Shown here: piece by piece, positions 34,738-42,507 of the stretch | Layout of the letters: the number at the start of each line of letters is the position of its first letter | Position numbering within the stretch: the stretch's first letter is position 1 | Assembly (NCBI GenBank): GCA_046350115.1 | Contig: JAXMAZ010000013.1 | Span: 115,329-179,328, forward strand | DNA length: 64,000 bases | Source: JAXMAZ01 sp046350115 | Lineage (GTDB): Bacteria; Planctomycetota; Planctomycetia; Gemmatales; Gemmataceae | Direction: 5' to 3' | Position numbers and translations under genes: made by a program | The notes under the pieces: model-generated | What the model saw: only the letters and a program-made list of their open reading frames with translations | What the model was told of the DNA's origin: nothing | Databases searched by the model: none

Positions 34738-34795
34738 ATTCCTAAAAACGGCAATTTTCCTAAACAGGAAAATAACATATTTCAGGAAAATAGCA
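34738..34795. promoter_or_regulatory. AT-rich palindromic operator of the defence cassette
   Basis: This is a notably AT-rich stretch in a GC-rich genome. Bases 34754 to 34761 (ATTTTCCT) are perfectly inverted at 34766 to 34773 across a four-base loop. A third half-site (AGGAAAAT) lies at 34784 to 34791, and a partial one (TTCCTAAA) at 34738. It lies 27 to 85 bases before the AbiEi-like start, where autoregulatory AbiEi repeats are expected. The low GC also suits a promoter, though I assign no -10 or -35 box. Confidence 0.65.
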
Positions 34796-34932
34796 ATCGG
34801 AATCGATAGCCTCGGGATGCCACGACCGCGACGCAAACGTTGAGAAAGCAAGGCTTTGCCCGATAACTGTTCTTATCGGGCTCGGAAATCGGAAGCGATT
34901 TCGGGTGGTTGCGTGCCCGGTCCGTCCGACGA

Positions 34933-35502
34933 TCATCGGGTCAGGTCGCGGCCCACCAAGATGTTCACGGCGAACAGGTCGCCGCGGGTGAACAGCCGGG
35001 CGCTCGTGCTGTCCCCGACGGACAGGGTGACGGTGCGGCACCACGGGGCGACCCGCCGGACCCCGCGGGCGACGGCCACGCACAGGTCCCCGTCCCCGGA
35101 CCCGACCACGACGGCATCGAACAGGCCGCCCTCCACCAGTCGCCCGCACTCCAGGCACAGGTCCATGTCGGCGTTCGCCTTCAGCTCCGCCCCGCGGTGC
35201 GTGCGGACCACCTCCCGGGGCACGGCCACCGTCTGCCAACCGACATCCTCGAGCCGACGGCGGGGGGTGTCGTCCCCGGCCGCACAGGTCAGCACGACGC
35301 ACCCGGTCACCGCCTCCGCCGCCCGCCGCAGCCGGGCGAGCAGCAGCCCGTAGCGGAGCCGGCGGCCGCGGTCGGCCAGGCCGATGGCCAGATTGTCGTC
35401 GTCGATCACGGCGAGCACGCGGCGGCCGCGGAGGGACGAGAAGTCGGTCCACGCGGGGAGCGGGGCCGGCGGCGAGATGGACGACGGGGTGAGGACGCGC
35501 AT
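34933..35502 (-). CDS. NYN/PIN-like domain protein
   Basis: This is a 189-residue protein with a NYN (LabA/PIN-like RNase) pattern: an acidic VLAVIDDDNLAI strand, then ADMDLCLECGRL, then VVVGSGDGDL. These give four conserved acidic residues that would hold a metal for RNA cleavage. The start at 35502 follows GGAG with six bases spacing; a GTG at 35514 is the alternative. The first 15 residues are a Pro/Ser leader. It lies just upstream of the AbiE cassette on the same strand, with an AT-rich 220-base gap between. A defence role is possible by position only. Confidence 0.75.
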   Translation of the reverse strand: MRVLTPSSISPPAPLPAWTDFSSLRGRRVLAVIDDDNLAIGLADRGRRLRYGLLLARLRRAAEAVTGCVVLTCAAGDDTPRRRLEDVGWQTVAVPREVVRTHRGAELKANADMDLCLECGRLVEGGLFDAVVVGSGDGDLCVAVARGVRRVAPWCRTVTLSVGDSTSARLFTRGDLFAVNILVGRDLTR

Positions 35503-35572
35503 CGCGGACTCCACGGCGGTTCGGACTGGGGGAGATCCCTACCAGTCAGAAGGCGCGGGAACGGCGGCGCGC

Positions 35573-35833
35573 TCACCCGCAGGCGAGATCGCTCGGCAGA
35601 ATCGGCCCGACTCCGAAGGCGGTCGCCTCCAGCAGAAAGAGTGCGGCCCGGGTGTCCCCGGCCGCCAACTGCTCGTCGATGGCAGCGGCCGAGTCGTCCG
35701 GGAGTACCGCCCAGCAGCAGACGGACCGCCGGCCGCGGGTGCGGGTGGCGAGCGCCTGGCGGGCCAGGTGGTGGTCGGGGGTGAGGGCTTCGAGCCCCCG
35801 GGCTGAGGCGAGTCCGACGTAGGATTTGAGCAT
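35573..35833 (-). CDS. Hypothetical small protein (weak)
   Basis: This possible 86-residue protein of unknown function begins MLKSYVGLASARGLEAL. It has a helical, Ala/Leu-rich body (AAIDEQLAAGDTRAALFLLE) reminiscent of a small helical domain. No ribosome site is evident before the ATG. It fills the space between the NYN gene and the hairpin at 35894 and shares their direction. It could be a shadow; I include it with low confidence. Confidence 0.35.
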   Translation of the reverse strand: MLKSYVGLASARGLEALTPDHHLARQALATRTRGRRSVCCWAVLPDDSAAAIDEQLAAGDTRAALFLLEATAFGVGPILPSDLACG

Positions 35834-35893
35834 GCGGCGAAATTACCATGCGGCCGGGGACTGGAACAACCCAGCGGCGGGCCGCGGGAAAGG

Positions 35894-35924
35894 GTCCGAC
35901 ACGAGCATCATGCTCGTGTCGGAC
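35894..35924. terminator. Hairpin behind the 92-residue gene
   Basis: Bases 35894 to 35908 (GTCCGACACGAGCAT) and 35910 to 35924 form a perfect 15-bp stem with a single-base loop. It lies 12 bases past the stop of the gene at 35936 to 36214, in the right place for a terminator on the minus strand. The following bases are CCCTTTCCC rather than a clean T-run, so it could also be a repeat. Confidence 0.55.
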
Positions 35925-35935
35925 GCCGCGGACTG

Positions 35936-36214
35936 CTAGCCGAGGAAGATCCTGTGCCAGAGTTGCCGCACGCGATGCTTGCGCATCAGCTTGAGAGCCC
36001 GGTCGCACCCGTTACGGATGTCCCGGATTTCCTCTTCGGACAGCGAGGGTCCTTTCGAGCCGTCCGCGAGGCAGTAGAAGTCCGCCCGCAGTTCGGACCA
36101 CGTGTGGGTGGGTCGGTTGAGCCACACGCGCGTGTCCCAGAACTGGCCGTAGTGAACGTCGTACGGCTTGTTCCGCTCTTCCAAGGCGACCAACGCGATT
36201 CTCTTTCGCTTCAT
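35936..36214 (-). CDS. Hypothetical protein, 92 residues
   Basis: This is a 92-residue basic soluble protein with no recognised domain. It begins MKRKRIALVALEERNKPYDV and has an aromatic WDTRVWLNRP segment, then a helix with acidic start (SLSEEEIRDI) and a basic helix ending in RQLWHRIFLG. GAGG lies four bases before the ATG. It stands alone between the downstream hairpin and the TraG-type operon and reads in the same direction as both. It may be the last gene of that operon, though 300 bases separate them. Confidence 0.5.
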   Translation of the reverse strand: MKRKRIALVALEERNKPYDVHYGQFWDTRVWLNRPTHTWSELRADFYCLADGSKGPSLSEEEIRDIRNGCDRALKLMRKHRVRQLWHRIFLG

Positions 36215-36514
36215 ATGTCCTCATGTGTGGTGGGGGCTTCCCGCCCCACCGTTGGGTGCCCCCCCAATGGGGGCGGAAGGACCGGCCGAAAAGGCCGGAC
36301 CGGGAAGGAGCACCGCCTGGTGGCGAGTCCGTGGGTGGGCCGGCCTGAGCCGAGTCCGTGGGTGAAGAGCGAGGCCGTCTGACCGGGTGGGTTCTCCGAC
36401 TCGCCAACGTTGGGCCGGCCGGCGAGTGGGGGCCGGGGCGCCGCCTATCTTTGGTCGTCCGGGCGGCGGCGGAGCGGACAAGGGGTCCGGCGAAGCCGGG
36501 ACGCCCCCTTGGGT
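36215..36514. other. Gene-free stretch with hairpins and a short direct repeat
   Basis: No gene is visible in these 300 bases. Three structures stand out. GGTGGGG (36229 to 36235) pairs with CCCCACC (36244 to 36250). CCGGCC (36282 to 36287) pairs with GGCCGG (36293 to 36298) over a GAAAA loop. CGAGTCCGTGGGTG occurs twice, at 36324 and 36351. The stems lie downstream of the TraG-type gene and could end its transcript. Confidence 0.5.
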
Positions 36515-38053
36515 TCACGGCTGGCCGCGGAGGCGGCGGAGCGCCTCCCGCGTGTGCGCGGGGAGCGGGGCGGGCCGCGAGGACGGCGGGCGATGTCGGC
36601 GGTCGTACGGCGGGTCCCGCTCGACCCGCACCGTCTGCCCGTTCGGCCCCGGCCACCCGTAGGCGGAGCGGTCGGCGTACGTCTTGGGGCTGACGTGGAA
36701 CGGCATCCGCACCGGCACCCACTGGCCGTCGTCGCGGGCGTAGTGGCGGTTGCGGGCGAGCCGCACCCAGGCGACGCCGGCCTCGGCGGACAGCCGCATC
36801 AGGGTGGTCTGGTCCCACACCGGGCCGAGCCGCTCGCCCACGCTCACCGTCGGGAAGTCGAACAGGGTCCGCCGGGCCCGGTCGGGCCGGAACTGGTCGC
36901 CGGCCCACGGGTCGGTGCTCGGCAGGAGGTCCTGCTGCCAGCCCAGGGTGGTGTACACCCGCTGCCCGCTCGTCTCCTCCAGCCACCGCCGGGTGGTGGT
37001 GGCCACCGGGTTGAACACCACGTGCAGCCCGGTGCACTCCTCGAACGTGCCCCGGTAGTCGCCGTCCGCCCGCCGCAGCTGCTCCAGGCTGTGGTGGGCG
37101 AGGATCAGGCGGATGCCCATGCTGCGGGACTGCTCGAGCAGGATGGACAGGTTGGGGCCGACCGCCTCCTGCGCCTCGTCCAGCACGCACACCACCCGCA
37201 CCGGCGGCCGCGGGCCGACGTGCTTGGCGGCGGCGAGCAGGTTGTAGAACCCGAGGCCGAGGGCCGCCCGGGTGCTCGTCCGCAACTGCTGGGCGTCGAG
37301 GGCGAAGTAGACCACCTGCGGGGCGTAGAAGAGCTGCCGCAGGTCGACGGCCGCCTCCAGCACCGGCGGGGAGAACCCGGGGCCGCCGGGCACCGGGTTG
37401 AACGGGGTCACCGCGGCCAGCTTGGCGAAGATGGCCCGCACGTGGCTGGAGTCGTCGAACGCCCGCTCGCCGATCGCCCGCTTCAGGGCCGGCGAGTCCT
37501 CCACCGCCCGCGCCACCGCCTCCGGCGTGCGGGCGTCCGGGAACAGGCTGAACACGGCCACCGCGAACAGCTCGTCCATGGCGGTGTAGTAGCTGCCGCC
37601 GTACTGGACGCCGTGGTCCAGGTTGAGCGCCTGGATGAGCACCTCGGCCCGCGCGGCCACCGTCTGCGCGGCCGCGTGCGACTGGGCGAGCGGCGGGAAC
37701 ACGTACGACCAGGTGCCCGGGGTGATGCTCACGTGGCGGAACGGCACCCCGTGGTGGTGGCAGTCGGCGTGGCACGACCAGAGGAGCGGCAGGTCCGGCT
37801 TCGGGTCGAGCACCAGCACGCTGTCGCCGAGGGCCACGTGCTGGGCGACGAGCGGGGCGAGCACCCGGGACGACTTGCCGGTGCCCGGCCCGCCCATCAC
37901 CCACACGTGCGGGTTGTCCCGCGCGTCGGGCAGCAGGTAGGGCAGCCCGCCGAAGTAGCGGTGGCCGAGGAACAGGTGCCGCTCGAGGCCGGCGTGCCCG
38001 GACCGGAGCAGTCGGTCGACGGCGTTGGTCCACAGCAGGTGGTCGTGGCTCAC
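36515..38053 (-). CDS. TraG/VirD4-like conjugative coupling ATPase
   Basis: This is a 512-residue ATPase of the type IV coupling/TraD-TraG group. It has Walker A GGPGTGKS (54 to 61), Walker B VCVLDEAQE (near 290) and the ILAHHSLEQL sensor-like region. The C-terminus is Pro/Arg-rich. It starts with GTG at 38053, overlapping the stop of the membrane protein gene by four bases, so the membrane protein may replace the N-terminal helices that VirD4 normally carries itself. No relaxase or VirB genes are in the window. Role inferred: moving DNA or protein at the membrane. Confidence 0.8.
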   Translation of the reverse strand: MSHDHLLWTNAVDRLLRSGHAGLERHLFLGHRYFGGLPYLLPDARDNPHVWVMGGPGTGKSSRVLAPLVAQHVALGDSVLVLDPKPDLPLLWSCHADCHHHGVPFRHVSITPGTWSYVFPPLAQSHAAAQTVAARAEVLIQALNLDHGVQYGGSYYTAMDELFAVAVFSLFPDARTPEAVARAVEDSPALKRAIGERAFDDSSHVRAIFAKLAAVTPFNPVPGGPGFSPPVLEAAVDLRQLFYAPQVVYFALDAQQLRTSTRAALGLGFYNLLAAAKHVGPRPPVRVVCVLDEAQEAVGPNLSILLEQSRSMGIRLILAHHSLEQLRRADGDYRGTFEECTGLHVVFNPVATTTRRWLEETSGQRVYTTLGWQQDLLPSTDPWAGDQFRPDRARRTLFDFPTVSVGERLGPVWDQTTLMRLSAEAGVAWVRLARNRHYARDDGQWVPVRMPFHVSPKTYADRSAYGWPGPNGQTVRVERDPPYDRRHRPPSSRPAPLPAHTREALRRLRGQP

Positions 38054-39357
38054 CGGAGGGCCCTCAGGGTGTGGGCAGGGGGGTCGGGGTAGAGGTCGGC
38101 CGGGGGCGCCGCCTCCACCTCGGCGTGCAGCTTCCGCAGCTCGGCCGCGAACAGCATCGGCCACAGGTAGACCGGCAGGGCGAGCGGCGCCACCAGCGAG
38201 CCGGCGAGGATGGCCCACCCGGCGCGGAGGGCGGCCTCGTACTCGGGCGACGCGGGGTGGCGGCCGACGCTCGCCGCCAGCAGGAGGTCGAGGGGGAAGG
38301 TGACCCGGCACGCGAGGACGGTCAGGGCGAGCGTGCCCGCCAGCGCGGCCTGCCGCTCCCGCGGTGAGCCGAGCCACCCGGCCGGGCGGTGGATGCCCGG
38401 CACCGCTCCCTCCCCCGCCCCGTAGGCGGCCCACACCAGCACCGCCCGCCAGCACGTCGGCCCGCCCGCGACCAGGTGGTAGGCGGCGGACGCGAGGCTG
38501 ACCGCCGCCCCGCCCGCCGCCAGCCACACCCAGAGCGGGCGGTGGCCGCCGGCGGGCGGCGAGACCGCCTGGTCGACCGCGGCTGCCGACTCCGCGGTCG
38601 GCTCGGGGGCGGCGACCGCCATGCCGATGACGAACGCGATCGACACGCCGAGGCCGGCGCCGTACCCCCGCACCACCCGCCGCCAGCGGGCGGCGGCCTC
38701 TTCGATCACCGCGTGCGGCTGGGCCGGGTTGGCGAGGAGGTAGTCGCCGTACGTGACGAACACCCCGAACGCGGTCGCGGTGAGGGCGATCATCGCGGCC
38801 GGGAACAGGACGCGGACGGCGGTGAACGTGGTCGGCACCAGGCCGGCCAGCAGCAGGGCGGCGGCCGCCACGGCGAGCGTCAGGGTGCCCTTCCAGTCGT
38901 GCCACATCACCACCGCGTCCGCCCACCGGGCGGCGAACACCAGCGGTATCAACAGCATGACGCCGACCCCGGCCAGGGCGGCGGCGGCGAAGTCGGCCGA
39001 CCCGCCCAGCACCCCGGCCGCCCAGACGAGACCGCCGACGATGGCGGCCGCGGTCAGCGCGGGGAACCGCCCCACCCGGTCGCCCCACAGCCACTTCAGA
39101 CCGGCGGCGAAGAGGAGCGCAGCGGAGGACGCGCCGAACAGCACCAGGCCGCCGGCCGGCCACACCCAGCGGAGCGCCTGGACCAGGAGCAGGCCGGCGG
39201 TGGACAGGATGAACACCTGGCCGATGAACCGGACGACGGCGGCGGACGCGGGGCCGCCGGCCGGCATGGCGTAGCGGCCGATGGCCGGCGGGTCGGGCCA
39301 GTCGGTCGCGGGCGCGGGACGCCGCGGGCCGACCGGTGGGAACGGGCGGTGGTGCAC
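38050..39357 (-). CDS. Polytopic membrane protein of the TraG operon
   Basis: This is a 435-residue integral membrane protein with about ten hydrophobic segments (for example VRFIGQVFILSTAGLLLVQA and GVMLLIPLVFAARWADAVVM) and a soluble loop near the middle. I do not recognise the family. It starts with GTG at 39357, with AAGGAG six bases upstream, immediately after the stop of the winged-helix gene at 39360. It overlaps the next gene by four bases. It may be the membrane anchor or channel for the ATPase. The ORF is open further upstream, but that part is a shadow of the neighbouring gene. Confidence 0.7.
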   Translation of the reverse strand: MHHRPFPPVGPRRPAPATDWPDPPAIGRYAMPAGGPASAAVVRFIGQVFILSTAGLLLVQALRWVWPAGGLVLFGASSAALLFAAGLKWLWGDRVGRFPALTAAAIVGGLVWAAGVLGGSADFAAAALAGVGVMLLIPLVFAARWADAVVMWHDWKGTLTLAVAAAALLLAGLVPTTFTAVRVLFPAAMIALTATAFGVFVTYGDYLLANPAQPHAVIEEAAARWRRVVRGYGAGLGVSIAFVIGMAVAAPEPTAESAAAVDQAVSPPAGGHRPLWVWLAAGGAAVSLASAAYHLVAGGPTCWRAVLVWAAYGAGEGAVPGIHRPAGWLGSPRERQAALAGTLALTVLACRVTFPLDLLLAASVGRHPASPEYEAALRAGWAILAGSLVAPLALPVYLWPMLFAAELRKLHAEVEAAPPADLYPDPPAHTLRALR

Positions 39358-39359
39358 GG

Positions 39360-40043
39360 TCAGACTCCTTTGAGGAACAAGGGGACGAGCTCGGGGACGA
39401 CCAGAATCCGGACGGCCACGAGCGGGTGGAGGCTCTCGGCGGCGAGGGCGGCGGTCACCTCCGCCGCCTTGGCGTCGGTCGGGACGGCGACGACGATGCC
39501 GAACCCGCCGCCCTCGATCAGCTCGCGGAACGCCGGCAGGTCGAACCGTACGGCGGCCGCGCGGGCGGCCTTGGCGGCCAGCCGCGGGCCGCGGCCGCCG
39601 TGGTCGACCAGCAGCCACAGCAGCCGGTCGTCCGGGGCGACGGCGTAGCGGGAGGCGGACAGCCCCCGCCGGCACAGCTCCGGGCACGCGGCGGCGAACT
39701 CGGCCGCCGACCGCTTGCGGACACCCAGCCGCAGGCAGAGCCAGAGCTGCCCCAGGTGCTCGACGGCGGCGTCCTGGCCGAGCCCCCGCCGCTTCCGCCG
39801 CGGCAGGCCGAGCGCCGCCGCCGCCCGCCGGGTGAGCAGGTAGAACACCCCACCCCCCGGCAGCCGGTGGACCTCGACCCACCCGCGGTAGGTGAGCCGG
39901 CGGGCCACCTTCATGACCGCGTTGGCCGAGTCGCCGGGGCACGCGAGGCGGCGGACGGCGGCCGGGGTGAGGGCCGGGTGCGAGCGGAACAGGGCGAGGA
40001 ACTCGCGGTCCCGCTCGGACAGGCGGGCGGTGTCGAGGGGCAT
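39360..40043 (-). CDS. Replication-relaxation-like winged-helix protein
   Basis: This is a 227-residue protein with an N-terminal winged helix (SERDREFLALFRSHPALTPA then VMKVARRLTYRGWVEV) and a C-terminal alpha/beta domain (GFGIVVAVPTDAKA; VRILVVPELV). This resembles replication-relaxation family proteins found on plasmids and integrative elements of actinobacteria and planctomycetes. The start at 40043 lies five bases from the stop of the similar gene upstream. It has no catalytic motif I can confirm. It probably binds DNA at an origin or transfer site of the element; this is inference. Confidence 0.6.
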   Translation of the reverse strand: MPLDTARLSERDREFLALFRSHPALTPAAVRRLACPGDSANAVMKVARRLTYRGWVEVHRLPGGGVFYLLTRRAAAALGLPRRKRRGLGQDAAVEHLGQLWLCLRLGVRKRSAAEFAAACPELCRRGLSASRYAVAPDDRLLWLLVDHGGRGPRLAAKAARAAAVRFDLPAFRELIEGGGFGIVVAVPTDAKAAEVTAALAAESLHPLVAVRILVVPELVPLFLKGV

Positions 40044-40047
40044 CGGG

Positions 40048-40683
40048 TCACCACAGCTCGTAGGGGAGGTCAAGTTCGCCGGCGACGAACGCGTGGAACG
40101 CGTCCAGCCGGGCCTTGGGGTAGACGCCGACCACCTCGCACACCAGGTACGGGGCGCCGTCCGGGGCATGCAAGACGACATCCGGCAGCTTCTGGCCGCG
40201 GCCGGCCGCCGGCTTGCGGACCGCCTCCCCCACCCAGTCGCGAGCCCGCTCCGGGGCGAGGCGGGCGAACGCCAGCAGCAGCTCCGCGCACGCCAGGTCG
40301 TGGCTGAGGGCGCTCAGGTTGCCCGGCCCGCCGGCGGTGCTGTGCCCGAACAGCCGGCGGGCGAGCGGGCCGGCGCGGAAAACGGTCACCACCCGCGGCA
40401 CCAGGTGCCACCGCCGCTCGGACCGCCAGGCGACGGCCGCCATGTCCGGCGGCGGGTCGCCCGGCCCCCAGGCGGCGAGCGGTTCGGTGAGCGGCGGCAG
40501 GGTACGAGCGATCGCCCGCTCCCGCCGGAGCAGGTCCCGGGCGACCAGACCGCCGAGCTCGCGGACCAATCCCGGGGCGGGCGGCCCGTCGCCCGCGGCG
40601 AGCCGGACCGCCTGGTCGTCGGTGACGAGGCCGACGTCGCGGCACAGGTGCCGGAGCAGGCGGGCGTGGTCGGGGGTCAGCAC
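40048..40683 (-). CDS. Replication-relaxation-like protein with nuclease-like C-terminus
   Basis: This is a 211-residue protein. The N-terminal half is a winged-helix region (HARLLRHLCRDVGLVTDDQAV; LVARDLLRRERAIARTL). The C-terminal half has a PD...ExV pattern (LPDVVLHAPDG, then YLVCEVVGVYPKARLD) as in PD-(D/E)xK nuclease-like folds, which replication-relaxation proteins often carry. It overlaps the AT-hook gene by seven bases and is followed at once by the similar protein at 39360, suggesting an old duplication with divergence. Its function is not known. Confidence 0.65.
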   Translation of the reverse strand: MLTPDHARLLRHLCRDVGLVTDDQAVRLAAGDGPPAPGLVRELGGLVARDLLRRERAIARTLPPLTEPLAAWGPGDPPPDMAAVAWRSERRWHLVPRVVTVFRAGPLARRLFGHSTAGGPGNLSALSHDLACAELLLAFARLAPERARDWVGEAVRKPAAGRGQKLPDVVLHAPDGAPYLVCEVVGVYPKARLDAFHAFVAGELDLPYELW

Positions 40684-41012
40684 GTGGGGGGCTCCTTACG
40701 GGGCCGCCCGCGGGGCCGACGGGCCGGCAGGGCCGGCGCGACCGGACTCGCCTCGCCTCCGGCGGCCACGGGCGGCACCGGCGGCAACAACACGGGCGTG
40801 GTCGCGGGCGGCTCGGGGGTGAGCGGCGTTGCCGGCGGCAGCGGGAGGCCGGGGTGGGTCGGCGGTGGGAGGCTGGCGTCCGCGGCTGTAGGTCCCGAGG
40901 TCTCGAGCCGCTGGGCGATGGTCGCCTCGGCCCGACGCTCCGCCTCCTGGTAGGCGGTGACGAGGAAGTGTTGGAAGTAGACGACCGCCCGCTCCCAGAG
41001 TCTCGGAAACAC
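40677..41012 (-). CDS. Small Pro-rich protein with a C-terminal AT-hook
   Basis: This is a 111-residue protein: an N-terminal helix of about 40 residues (ERAVVYFQHFLVTAYQEAER), a Pro-rich linker, and a basic C-terminus with the AT-hook core RPRGRPRKE. An AT-hook binds the minor groove of AT-rich DNA. It is the first gene of the five-gene operon and overlaps the second by seven bases. It is probably a DNA-binding accessory factor for the element. The 378-base region upstream contains the operon's promoter. Confidence 0.65.
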   Translation of the reverse strand: MFPRLWERAVVYFQHFLVTAYQEAERRAEATIAQRLETSGPTAADASLPPPTHPGLPLPPATPLTPEPPATTPVLLPPVPPVAAGGEASPVAPALPARRPRGRPRKEPPTC

Positions 41013-41390
41013 GGCTCGCTCCTGTTGGCGGACGGGCTCAGCACTGTGGGCGGCGATGTCGCCCTCACCCGACTAAAGGAGCGGCGAGCCGGGCGCGCTC
41101 ACGGTTTTTCTCCGATCGTGATCGATTCGTGATCATTCACCGCTCTTCGGCGGATCGAGCGCGCGTGGGCGAGAGCCCGGCGGTGCGGCGGCGAATAACG
41201 GGCGTGTGGAGTGGGAGGGTTCGCCGTCTCGCCCCGGGGGCGTTCGAGAGCGGTTCCGGGGCGGGCCGGTGGCCACGACCGAGGACAGGTTGTGCAGTCG
41301 GCCGAGTGAATGGGGTGGGACGGAATCGGTCGGGCCGGGCGTGCCCGGCCGGGCCGGTTCCGCATCCCCTTTCCTATTGCGAGGCCGACG
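41013..41390. promoter_or_regulatory. Divergent promoter region with helically phased repeat
   Basis: This 378-base region separates the TraG-type operon (leftward) from the caspase cluster (rightward). No gene is apparent. TCGTGATC occurs at 41116 to 41123 and again at 41127 to 41134, 11 bases apart and hence on the same DNA face, as operator half-sites often are. It is 105 bases before the AT-hook gene. I assign no promoter boxes. Confidence 0.4.
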
Positions 41391-41816
41391 ATGGTGATCG
41401 ATCAGTCGACTCAAATGCTGATCTGGGCTCTGTTCAACGCGTTCGAGAACTCACCGACCGACAAGCCCATGTTGCCGGCGGGTGCCGCGGGTCGTGTGAC
41501 CGCGATGCTGACGCGGACGATGACCGACCCCCAGTTCGGCTCCGCCTACGTCGCCGCCCTGCGGGCCGAGCGGAAACTCCGCGGGCGCGAGGTCACGCTG
41601 CGGCTGCTCCGACTGCCGTGCGCGGACGTGTCCGAGACCCGCGTCTTGGCGGAAGGGTTCGCCCATTTGTCCGACGACGTGCTCGCCGACTTGGCGCTCT
41701 CAGCCGAGATGCTTGAGGGGCTCCTCAACGTGCTGTACGACCCGACCACGGCCCCTCCCGGCGCGTGGTTCTTCGCTCCCGAGACGTTCCGCTACTCGGA
41801 GCCTGGCGGTTCCTGA
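41391..41816 (+). CDS. Small soluble protein paralogous to the N-terminus of the 42508 gene
   Basis: This 141-residue protein has no signal or membrane segment. From about residue 8 it aligns with the first 135 residues of the membrane protein at 42508 at roughly 60% identity by eye. Shared stretches include VTA(M/V)LTRTMTDP, YxAALRAER, ADVSE and PPGAWFFAP. The fold looks helical. The start at 41391 follows GAGG. It is the first gene of a four-gene plus-strand cluster with a sigma factor and a caspase-like protease. Function unknown; a soluble competitor or adaptor for the membrane paralogue is a reasonable guess. Confidence 0.7.
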   Translation: MVIDQSTQMLIWALFNAFENSPTDKPMLPAGAAGRVTAMLTRTMTDPQFGSAYVAALRAERKLRGREVTLRLLRLPCADVSETRVLAEGFAHLSDDVLADLALSAEMLEGLLNVLYDPTTAPPGAWFFAPETFRYSEPGGS

Positions 41817-41969
41817 CAGTTCCCTCGGCCGGTTCGCCCACCGGCCCCTCCCACCTCTCGCCGTGTCGCCGAGGGTACCCGCTGGGTCCGCCATACGTAG
41901 CATCTCGATGGTGCTGGCAAACACCTACTGTCTGTCGCGGATCGGGTGACGTCCGCCGCCCGGTGGTAA

Positions 41970-42494
41970 ATGATGATGGCAAGGGACGTGCTCGCGGAGA
42001 TCCCCGCATCGGAGTTCGACGGGGTCGCACGCCGGGCGTGTGCCAGAATGGATGGGGTCGATGCGGACGAAGTGCGGCAGGAGATGATGATCCGCATGTT
42101 GGACCTCGTCCGGAGGGACCGAGACTTATTCAAGAACCGCGAGCACGTACTCGGCCGGGCGTTCTTGGAGGCGAAGTGGGTCGCGAAGCGTCTCCGGAAA
42201 AAGAGCCAATCGCGACGAGTGAACTTCAGCGATCCGACAACCCTGCCCGAACCGGCCCAGTCCAACGAGGCTGTCGAAATTGTCCGTTTGAAAGAACTCC
42301 TGGCCGACCGCGACGCCGTGCTGAGTCTTCTGGAAGACACTGACCCCCTAATCCGAACGGTCTTCTCCCGGTTGTGGGACGGCGCGACGCAACAGCAAGT
42401 GGCGGACGAACTCGGCCTGGACCGCTCGAAGGTGTTCCGCCTCTGGCAGTCGGCACTCGCCACATTAAGAGACTCCCTCGAATGCCCCGACTGA
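41970..42494 (+). CDS. ECF-like sigma-70 family factor
   Basis: This is a 174-residue sigma factor. Region 2 is seen as EVRQEMMIRMLDLVRRD and region 4 as a helix-turn-helix (GATQQQVADELGLDRSKVFR). It binds RNA polymerase and redirects transcription, probably including its own cluster. The start is one of three consecutive ATG codons, with no strong ribosome site. The next gene starts 13 bases after its stop, the usual spacing of a sigma and its anti-sigma. Pairing with a membrane protein and a protease suggests control by proteolysis; that is inference. Confidence 0.8.
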   Translation: MMMARDVLAEIPASEFDGVARRACARMDGVDADEVRQEMMIRMLDLVRRDRDLFKNREHVLGRAFLEAKWVAKRLRKKSQSRRVNFSDPTTLPEPAQSNEAVEIVRLKELLADRDAVLSLLEDTDPLIRTVFSRLWDGATQQQVADELGLDRSKVFRLWQSALATLRDSLECPD

Positions 42495-42507
42495 TCCGGG
42501 TGGTGCT

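Noticed and set aside
36515..41012. Complete conjugation system
   Set aside because: Only a coupling-type ATPase is recognisable. No relaxase, VirB4, pilin or mating-pair proteins are seen in the window.
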